DNA from: an uncultured Ruminococcus sp.
Lineage (GTDB): Bacteria > Bacillota > Clostridia > Oscillospirales > Ruminococcaceae
Assembly: GCA_900545125.1 (NCBI GenBank)
Contig: UQXS01000148.1
Span: 1-5,993, forward strand
Length of the DNA stretch: 5,993 bases
Direction: 5' to 3'
This document shows positions 1 through 3,559 of the stretch, piece after piece; position 1 is the first letter of the stretch; each line of letters starts with the position of its first letter. Both the position numbers and the translations under genes were made by a program. Below the pieces are notes generated by a model. That model made no database searches. It worked only from the letters and a program-made list of their open reading frames with translations, and was not told the origin of the DNA.

Positions 1-1
1 A

Positions 2-190
2 AAACATCGCCCGACTGACAGAGAAATGACAACGCCGCTGTTTCTGCTGAGATGCGTGGAATTGGGTATTTCGCTTTCGGAACTCGATTTGCTGACGATT
101 GGAATCGTAAATGATATGTTCACCGAAAAGGAAAATGATGATTTTAACTATCCTATCAGAGCAGATCAGTCAGCAATGGATGCATTTTAA
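2..190 (+). CDS. Probable phage tail assembly chaperone, C-terminal part (5' end outside window)
   Basis: The frame is open from base 2 to the TAA at 188-190 and gives the last 62 residues of a protein cut by the window edge. It contains MTTPLFLLRCVELGISLSEL, then an acidic stretch (DMFTEKENDDFNY) and ends ADQSAMDAF. Short proteins of this type, with a T-P-L-F/Y-L-L-R-C-V core and a conserved L-T-I-G-x-V-x-D-M, sit immediately upstream of the tape measure gene in many Firmicutes siphophages. There they correspond in position to the lambda G/GT tail chaperones, which keep the tape measure soluble during tail assembly. The tape measure gene is indeed the next gene on this strand, but 1.46 kb away because a cassette intervenes. 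The role rests on position and remembered family resemblance. Whether the protein is a separate gene or the frameshifted T part of a G-T fusion cannot be told from this fragment. Confidence 0.65.
   Translation, partial: KHRPTDREMTTPLFLLRCVELGISLSELDLLTIGIVNDMFTEKENDDFNYPIRADQSAMDAF
182..189. repeat. Left copy of 8-bp direct repeat GCATTTTA flanking the two-gene cassette
   Basis: GCATTTTA overlaps the last codons and stop of the chaperone gene (GCA TTT TAA). An identical copy lies at 1613-1620, just before the tape measure ribosome binding site. Joining the sequence left of one copy to the sequence right of the other keeps the chaperone's A-F ending and gives a TAG stop, which supports the repeat as the footprint of an insertion. 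Eight bases in AT-rich DNA can also match by chance. Confidence 0.45.
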
Positions 191-197
191 CACCGAA

Positions 198-221
198 AAT
201 CCCGCTTTTTACGGCGGGATT
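198..221. terminator. Hairpin, probable bidirectional terminator after tail chaperone and toxin genes
   Basis: AATCCCGC at 198-205 and GCGGGATT at 214-221 form a perfect 8-bp stem with an 8-nt loop (TTTTTACG). It lies 8 bases after the chaperone stop and 9 bases beyond the end of the convergent nucleotidyltransferase gene. On the plus strand it is followed by a broken T-rich run (CACAATTTTTATT). On the minus strand the tail is a weak TTCGGTGTTTT-like sequence absent of a clean U tract. It most likely separates the two convergent units; efficiency in either direction is uncertain. Confidence 0.6.
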
Positions 222-229
222 CACAATTT

Positions 230-955
230 TTATTGCGGATTATCTTCTGATTCCTTTTTCCTTCTGATTGTGGCGAGAATATCATTCACATTATCAGTGG
301 TTGTGGCATCCGGATACTCATCTTGGAACTGGAGTAAGATATCCTTGTTCTCAGCTTCCATTTGCCGCACCTTCTGATACATTATCTCATAGTCCTTTTC
401 GGCGATTGCTTTTTCAATGAACTGCCTTGAATGTTCCGGCAGTTTGTCATAAGAATCGTAAAGGTTCTCTGCAGCTGTTTTGATTTTGGTCATTGAAATC
501 GACCTGCCGCTTTTCTCATGTTCCCACAGAATCCCTATGGCATCTGAGAGGTCATATTTATATTGACGGCCTGCCATCAGTTTCATAGCTAAAAGATATT
601 CTCCGGTAACAGTGCGGAATGTTACAATGTTTGAAAATGTACGATAGAATTTTGAATATTGCATGATTCTTGGCGTATACGATGTGGTTTTCATAAAATC
701 CGTATTTAACCATCCGTTTGGAAGATCAAACCTGTCACCTACATGGTTTATAGCATCTTTCATGGAAGATGCCGCCTGAATGACTGCATCCATATCATAG
801 GTCATGTCTCTGAATCCGTAGTTGATTACAACGGAAGCACCTCCGATCAGGATAATGTCCGCAGGCATATTCTTTCCATTCAGTTTCCGGAATTCTTTTG
901 CAAGTTCTTTCAGATACTGATTCAGATTGTCTTTTGTGAAAGGCTTTTCAAACAA
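230..955 (-). CDS. DUF6036/AbiEii-like nucleotidyltransferase, putative toxin of a TA or abortive-infection pair
   Basis: This 241-residue protein has the nucleotidyltransferase signature: IILIGGAS at 34-41 (glycine-glycine-x-serine loop) and then TYDMD at 52-56, whose aspartates 54 and 56 are the expected metal ligands. A helix LLAMKLMAGRQYKYDLSDAI at 121-140 matches the K-L-x-A-x-R-x-x-x-D-x-x-D pattern of DUF6036 and AbiEii/MNT-type enzymes. Characterised relatives transfer nucleotides to tRNA or proteins and act as toxins or phage-exclusion proteins; the substrate here is unknown. The C-terminus is charged and probably helical. The only usable start at the upstream end is TTG at 953-955, because a stop lies three codons further up; the alternative is ATG at residue 30, which would cut close to the active site. 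The TTG overlaps the end of the XRE gene by 8 bases and has only a weak purine-rich site, so translation is probably coupled to that of the regulator. Confidence 0.8.
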   Translation of the reverse strand: MFEKPFTKDNLNQYLKELAKEFRKLNGKNMPADIILIGGASVVINYGFRDMTYDMDAVIQAASSMKDAINHVGDRFDLPNGWLNTDFMKTTSYTPRIMQYSKFYRTFSNIVTFRTVTGEYLLAMKLMAGRQYKYDLSDAIGILWEHEKSGRSISMTKIKTAAENLYDSYDKLPEHSRQFIEKAIAEKDYEIMYQKVRQMEAENKDILLQFQDEYPDATTTDNVNDILATIRRKKESEDNPQ

Positions 956-1520
956 CGTTTCTCACTTCGCTTTCAATGATATTAAACCTTTTGAATTCAG
1001 GAATTGCCGATTTTTCAGCAGTACGCAGAGGTTCATCCGAATGAAGAACTTCACCATTAAGCAGGACACCGACAGGATAAATCGGCTTTTCAAGTTTACT
1101 TCCGCGAATATCATTATACTTTGTGCAAAGCGGAATATCATTGATTCGTGAAAGATAATCGAGCATAGCAAGCAGATAGAGAGCTTCCGGATACCAATGC
1201 TTATTATACAGCTTACGGATATCATCGGATTCAAGGATAGCAACAATGAAGTCCAAATCGCCCATATCTTTAACAGAATGGCATATATTGCTCTTGAAAA
1301 CTTCAAAGGAACTGCGATATTCTTCCCTGACTGAGTCCAATATGTTCTCAATAGAAAGATTCAGAACCTTGGCAATCTTGTAAAGCGTTCCTGCTGCACA
1401 TTTTTCCAGATCTGCTTTTCCGCTGCAAATATCATTGATCGTTGCCTGCGGAACGCCGCTTTCTTTGCTTAACCGATATTTTGTCATTTTATTCTTTTGG
1501 AGTTGCTCATTGATCAGCAT
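948..1520 (-). CDS. XRE-family helix-turn-helix protein, putative antitoxin/autoregulator
   Basis: This 190-residue protein starts at the ATG 1518-1520. Upstream is AGAGAGGTG at 1529-1537, a good ribosome binding site, whereas longer in-frame starts would lie inside or upstream of the promoter. Residues about 4-62 form a XRE/Cro helix-turn-helix (KMTKYRLSKESGVPQATIND, then TLYKIAKVLNLSIENIL). The remaining ~125 residues are a second domain, with DFIVAILESDDIRKLYNKHW and EALYLLAMLDYLSRINDIPL, ending in a region that includes KLEKPIYPVGVLLNGEVLH. I do not recognise this domain by name, but HTH proteins with such a tail commonly sit next to DUF6036 nucleotidyltransferases in clostridia. The gene is first in its operon and overlaps the partner by 8 bases. 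The likely job is neutralising the nucleotidyltransferase and repressing their shared promoter; this is inferred from arrangement. Confidence 0.82.
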   Translation of the reverse strand: MLINEQLQKNKMTKYRLSKESGVPQATINDICSGKADLEKCAAGTLYKIAKVLNLSIENILDSVREEYRSSFEVFKSNICHSVKDMGDLDFIVAILESDDIRKLYNKHWYPEALYLLAMLDYLSRINDIPLCTKYNDIRGSKLEKPIYPVGVLLNGEVLHSDEPLRTAEKSAIPEFKRFNIIESEVRNVV

Positions 1521-1538
1521 GGCAATTTCACCTCTCTT

Positions 1539-1567
1539 TACTTCTATTATAACGGTTAGCCGAAGTA
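1539..1567. promoter_or_regulatory. Candidate operator of the XRE promoter
   Basis: TACTTC (1539-1544) and its complement GAAGTA (1562-1567) form an inverted repeat flanking the -10 box, with centres 23 bp apart, about two helical turns. Inside it, CGGTTAGCCG (1553-1562) is a smaller 3-bp-arm dyad within the -10/-35 spacer. Dyads in this position are where XRE antitoxins usually bind to repress their own operon. The arms are short, so this is a proposal only. Confidence 0.35.
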
Positions 1568-1574
1568 TTGTCAA
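1546..1574 (-). promoter_or_regulatory. Sigma-A promoter of the XRE/nucleotidyltransferase operon
   Basis: Read on the minus strand there is TTGACA (1569-1574), a 17-base spacer and TATAAT (1546-1551), a full consensus promoter. The predicted start is about 10 bases before the ribosome binding site of the XRE gene, giving a short leader. A consensus promoter this strong inside a prophage tail operon, pointing against tail transcription, implies expression in the lysogen and a need for repression, presumably by the XRE protein. Confidence 0.85.
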
Positions 1575-1612
1575 GAGGTAATTGTTCCCTAAAGAGAAAA
1601 ATTTGTAAATTC

Positions 1613-1620
1613 GCATTTTA
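1613..1620. repeat. Right copy of 8-bp direct repeat GCATTTTA
   Basis: This copy is identical to 182-189. It lies 12 bases before the AGGAGGTG ribosome binding site of the tape measure gene and directly precedes GAAAACC. In the reconstructed cassette-free junction, TTTTA plus the following G forms the TAG stop of the chaperone gene. Confidence 0.45.
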
Positions 1621-1646
1621 GAAAACCTGAACAGGAGGTGAACTTC

Positions 1647-2504
1647 ATGGCAAACAGAATCCGTGGCATCACAGTCGAAATTGGCGGTGACACGACCAAG
1701 CTTTCTAAAGCTTTGGAAGGTGTCAACAAGAACATCAAAAACACCCAGACACAGCTAAAAGACGTGGAAAAGCTGCTGAAACTGGATCCCACCAATACGG
1801 AGCTTATCTCTCAGAAACAAAAGTTGCTTGCCGATGCTGTTTCCTCGACCAGCGACAAGCTGAAAACGCTGAAAACCGCATCGGAACAGGCAAATCAGGC
1901 TCTCGCCAACGGCGATATCACGCAGGGGCAATATGATGCTCTCCAGCGTGAAATTATCGAAACGGAAAACGAGTTACAGCGATTGCAGACAGAAGCCGCC
2001 AAAACAAATACAGCTCTTTCAAAAATCGGCGAAGCCGGAGCAGTTCTGGAAAAAGCCGGAGACAAAATCGCAGGTGCAGGAGAAAAATTGCTGCCAATTA
2101 CCGCAGGTGTGGCAGCCTTGGTAGCAACGGCATCAACAAAATTTGCAGAAGTCGATAAGATCATGCAGCTCACCAATGCCACAATGAAAAACAGCGAAGA
2201 ACAGGCAGATTTGCTTGACAAGGCGATGAAAGACGCAGCATCCAACTCCACTTTTGGCATGAATGATGCAGCGACCGCAACCTTGAACTTCGCCCGTGCA
2301 GGGTTAAATGCAGAGGAAGCAGCGGCGGCTCTTGCACCTGCCATGAATCTGGCGGCTGGTGAGGGCGGAAATCTGGACACGGTTTCGGCAGGACTGGTTG
2401 CAACAATCAACGGATTTCACGGCTCATTTGACGATGCTGCGGAGTACGCCGATGTGTTCGCCGCCGCCTGCAACAATTCCGCACTGGATATTGACAGCTT
2501 ATAA
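1647..2504 (+). CDS. Phage tail tape measure protein, N-terminal fragment interrupted by an inserted element
   Basis: The ATG at 1647 is chosen over GTG at 1638 because AGGAGGTG (1633-1640) lies 6 bases before it. The 285 residues begin MANRIRGITVEIGGDTTKLS, the typical opening of TP901-family tape measures. A long coiled coil follows (about 20-125), then a small-residue hydrophobic segment LLPITAGVAALVATAST (148-164). Next comes the start of the TP901 core: FAEVDKIMQLTNATM, SNSTFGMNDAATATLNFARA and a stretch ending NNSALDIDSL. Tape measure proteins set tail length, are usually several hundred to well over a thousand residues long, and continue past this point in the same motif. Here the frame stops at TAA 2502-2504 and none of the three downstream frames resumes the family. 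The fragment lacks most of the core and all C-terminal domains, so the prophage could not build a tail unless the inserted DNA is excised. The gene is best treated as a disrupted gene. Confidence 0.88.
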   Translation: MANRIRGITVEIGGDTTKLSKALEGVNKNIKNTQTQLKDVEKLLKLDPTNTELISQKQKLLADAVSSTSDKLKTLKTASEQANQALANGDITQGQYDALQREIIETENELQRLQTEAAKTNTALSKIGEAGAVLEKAGDKIAGAGEKLLPITAGVAALVATASTKFAEVDKIMQLTNATMKNSEEQADLLDKAMKDAASNSTFGMNDAATATLNFARAGLNAEEAAAALAPAMNLAAGEGGNLDTVSAGLVATINGFHGSFDDAAEYADVFAAACNNSALDIDSL

Positions 2505-2611
2505 TTGACTCCTTGTCTTATCTCTGTATTCCGTTATGAGCATCTGTCCGCCAGTGCGCGCCCTGACTAACAAATGTGATATTTCTGACTTTTGATTTCA
2601 TCCGAAAAACA

Positions 2612-2724
2612 GCCGGATGCATACGGAAGAAGAACATACAGCTATTGCTACCAACCACAGGGTATAACTGTGTCTGCTGAGAAAATAGCACTGTATGAAC
2701 TCTCATCTGCCGTATGCATCCGGC
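2612..2724. repeat. Nested 113-bp inverted repeat (possible origin, transfer or recombination site)
   Basis: GCCGGATGCATACGG at 2612-2626 and CCGTATGCATCCGGC at 2710-2724 are exact 15-bp reverse complements, 83 bases apart. Each arm is itself nearly palindromic around ATGCAT (CCG-N-ATGCAT-N-CGG), so the arms are also near-direct repeats. Inside are CATACAGCTAT (2635-2645) against ATAG-CA-CTGTATG (2685-2697), and CACAG (2656-2660) against CTGTG (2668-2672). The single strand could therefore fold into one long cruciform with three helical segments. No T run follows, so it is not an ordinary terminator. Confidence 0.75.
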
Positions 2725-2740
2725 GTATGGGGGTTGTTTT

Positions 2741-2777
2741 CAGTCTGTGAGGAAATGTGGTTTCCTGTCCTTGACTG
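2741..2777. repeat. Small nested stem-loop beside the large inverted repeat
   Basis: AGGAAA (2750-2755) and TTTCCT (2761-2766) enclose a 5-base loop. Outside them CAGTC (2741-2745) faces GACTG (2773-2777). Short arms make this weaker than the structure at 2612-2724, but it adds to the concentration of dyads in this end of the element. Confidence 0.4.
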
Positions 2778-2821
2778 TGATTATATTGTAACATATCCAA
2801 TGAAAAATCACCATGCAGCAG

Positions 2822-2852
2822 ACTTGCACTGAACTTGCACTAAACTTGCACT
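2822..2852. repeat. Three tandem ACTTGCACT repeats with 11-bp period
   Basis: ACTTGCACT occurs at 2822-2830, 2833-2841 and 2844-2852, separated by GA and AA, so each copy lies about one helical turn from the next. A further partial copy, ACTTGCA (2903-2909), overlaps the -35 box of the promoter at 2905. Same-face repeats of this kind are typical of iterons or of arrays bound by a regulator or recombinase accessory protein. Confidence 0.75.
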
Positions 2853-2904
2853 GGATAAAGAGATGAAAGAGACAATATTTTAGACATAAAAAGCTGAAAT
2901 GCAC

Positions 2905-2933
2905 TTGCATTTTTGGAAAAAATATGCTATAAC
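2905..2933 (+). promoter_or_regulatory. Candidate promoter of the element's leading operon
   Basis: TTGCAT (2905-2910), a 17-base spacer and TATAAC (2928-2933) preceded by TG at -15/-14 (an extended -10, TGCTATAAC). Transcription would begin near 2940 and run into the winged-helix genes through a leader of about 350 nt. The -35 box lies inside a partial copy of the ACTTGCACT repeat, which suggests that the repeat-binding protein controls it. No better plus-strand promoter is visible closer to 3289; a TTGACA at 3143-3148 has no suitable -10 box. Confidence 0.6.
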
Positions 2934-3008
2934 AAATCCGATTTATCATCTCAAATCATTCTTTATCACTAAAATCTTTCAAATCAGCGAAATTACGTCA
3001 TTTTTCAT

Positions 3009-3136
3009 GGTAGAAAGCTGAAAAACAGCGTAAAATCGTGAGGCTTGAAAAATCATAAAATTAAAAAAATTCGGTAGAATTTTGGTAGAAGCCTATCACT
3101 GTTAAGGCTGGTAGAAAATCATAAAAGTGGGTAGAA
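3009..3136. repeat. Five dispersed GGTAGAA direct repeats in the leader region
   Basis: GGTAGAA occurs at 3009-3015, 3073-3079, 3084-3090, 3110-3116 and 3130-3136, all in the same orientation, with start-to-start steps of 64, 11, 26 and 20 bases. Copies 4 and 5 bracket the second AAAATCATAAAA (3115-3126). They lie between the promoter and the first terminator, so they could act as DNA (iterons, recombinase arm sites) or as RNA (binding sites for an antitermination factor). Confidence 0.6.
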
Positions 3137-3160
3137 AGTCTGTTGACAAACAAGTAAATA

Positions 3161-3204
3161 AGCGGACGGTGTTTCATATAAGCGAAGCACTGTCCGCTAT
3201 TTTT
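3161..3204 (+). terminator. First intrinsic terminator of the leader
   Basis: AGCGGACGGTG (3161-3171) and CACTGTCCGCT (3188-3198) pair over 11 bp with one G-U wobble. The loop is 16 nt and ATTTTT (3199-3204) follows. It stands before the first gene of the operon rather than after any gene, which points to attenuation or to insulation from transcription coming in through the element end. Confidence 0.75.
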
Positions 3205-3267
3205 ATGCCTAAAATTGAATATCGTACTACGCTTCTCAGTAATGAGGAGCGTTTTTTTCAGAAATAA
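3205..3267 (+). CDS. Possible leader peptide, or remnant of a third winged-helix gene
   Basis: ATG at 3205 opens a 20-codon frame, MPKIEYRTTLLSNEERFFQK, that spans the whole second terminator. It shares the MPK opening with the next two genes, and its LLSNEERFF resembles the start of their winged-helix domains (LSxEAKGVL and LGATERGVL). No ribosome binding site precedes it; the bases upstream are the U tract of the first terminator. The frame is open upstream to 3115 with possible GTG starts at 3127 and 3169, again without good sites. It may be a decayed tandem paralogue or a leader peptide whose translation would melt the terminator. Expression is doubtful. Confidence 0.25.
   Translation: MPKIEYRTTLLSNEERFFQK
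3229..3258 (+). terminator. Second intrinsic terminator of the leader, directly before the first gene
   Basis: ACGCTTCTCA (3229-3238) and TGAGGAGCGT (3243-3252) form a 10-bp stem with one T-G pair. The loop is GTAA and a run of seven T follows (3252-3258). This is a strong textbook intrinsic terminator only 16 bases before the ribosome binding site AAGGAGGA (3275-3282). Transcripts reaching the operon from upstream must read through it, so it is a likely control point. Confidence 0.85.
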
Positions 3268-3288
3268 TTTCATCAAGGAGGATTCGTT

Positions 3289-3546
3289 ATGCCAAAATTC
3301 AATCTTATCACGCCCGATGATAATAAGATTTCCCTCGAAGCAAAGGGAGTACTTTCTACAATGCTCAATCTGCCTGAGAGTGACTACCATACTGCGGAAG
3401 AACTGTGTCAGTTCTTTGAAAGTGACTCGCTGCAAACAATAAGGAAAGCTCTGAGTGAGTTGACCGATGCCGGCTATTTGCTGTGTATGAACAATAAGAC
3501 TTATGCTGTCAATAAGCTGAGAATAGCTGGAATGAAAGTAATTTGA
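3289..3546 (+). CDS. Small winged-helix DNA-binding protein
   Basis: This 85-residue protein starts at ATG 3289 with AAGGAGGA seven bases upstream. Residues about 14-65 look like a winged-helix domain: ISLEAKGVLSTMLNLPESDY, a recognition-type helix LQTIRKALSELTDAGYL, then a short wing (CMNNKTYAVNKL). The pattern 'LxxxxKGVLxxMLxLP ... I-x-K-A-L-x-E-L-x-x-A-G-Y-L' is that of the HTH_36 type found in replication initiators and regulators of Firmicutes plasmids and ICEs. The next gene begins with a clearly related domain, so the two arose by tandem duplication. It is essentially a free-standing DNA-binding domain and may regulate the operon or the repeats upstream. The specific role is unknown. 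Confidence 0.8.
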   Translation: MPKFNLITPDDNKISLEAKGVLSTMLNLPESDYHTAEELCQFFESDSLQTIRKALSELTDAGYLLCMNNKTYAVNKLRIAGMKVI

Positions 3547-3559
3547 GGAGGAAACGGCT

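Larger units (their letters stand above)
190..1620 (-). other. Inserted XRE / nucleotidyltransferase cassette (prophage moron)
   Basis: A self-contained minus-strand unit lies between two plus-strand tail genes. It consists of a consensus promoter, an XRE regulator gene, an overlapping nucleotidyltransferase gene and a hairpin after the second gene. It is flanked by GCATTTTA at 182-189 and 1613-1620, and removal between these copies restores a tight chaperone to tape-measure junction. Opposite orientation, an own promoter and neat boundaries are typical of lysogenic-conversion 'morons' in prophages. No transposase or integrase is present, so acquisition was probably by recombination. The interpretation is inference; the boundaries are read from the sequence. 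Confidence 0.5.
2505..3288. other. Gene-poor left end of the element (784 bp), rich in repeats and regulatory structure
   Basis: No frame on either strand here gives a protein with a ribosome binding site and family-like composition. The stretch instead contains the nested inverted repeat at 2612-2724, a smaller stem at 2741-2777, ACTTGCACT repeats at 2822-2852, a promoter at 2905-2933, GGTAGAA repeats at 3009-3136, AAAATCATAAAA twice (3049-3060 and 3115-3126) and two terminators. About 2505-2611 holds nothing I can name. The likely functions are recombination end, replication or transfer origin, and transcriptional control of the conjugation operon. Confidence 0.65.

Noticed and set aside
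1895..2410. 171-codon minus-strand frame inside the tape measure gene
   Set aside because: It is rich in A, S and P in the way expected from reading the opposite strand of an Ala/Lys/Glu-rich coiled-coil gene. It has no initiation site and no known family.
2502..2504. Tape measure stop as a simple sequencing error or point nonsense mutation
   Set aside because: No downstream frame continues the tape measure family, and the following 3.5 kb is of another kind, so an insertion or rearrangement explains it better.
2518..2949. Two short minus-strand frames (62 and 69 codons) in the element's left end
   Set aside because: They lie across inverted repeats and iterons, lack ribosome binding sites and show no protein-like pattern.
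2822..3136. Repeats as a CRISPR array
   Set aside because: Repeat units are only 7-9 bases with 2-57 base gaps and no uniform spacers, unlike CRISPR repeats and spacers.
3143..3182. TTGACA at 3143-3148 as the -35 of a promoter close to the first gene
   Set aside because: At 16-18 bases downstream there is only GGACGGTG-type sequence; the nearest TATAAG (3177) is far too distant and inside the terminator hairpin.
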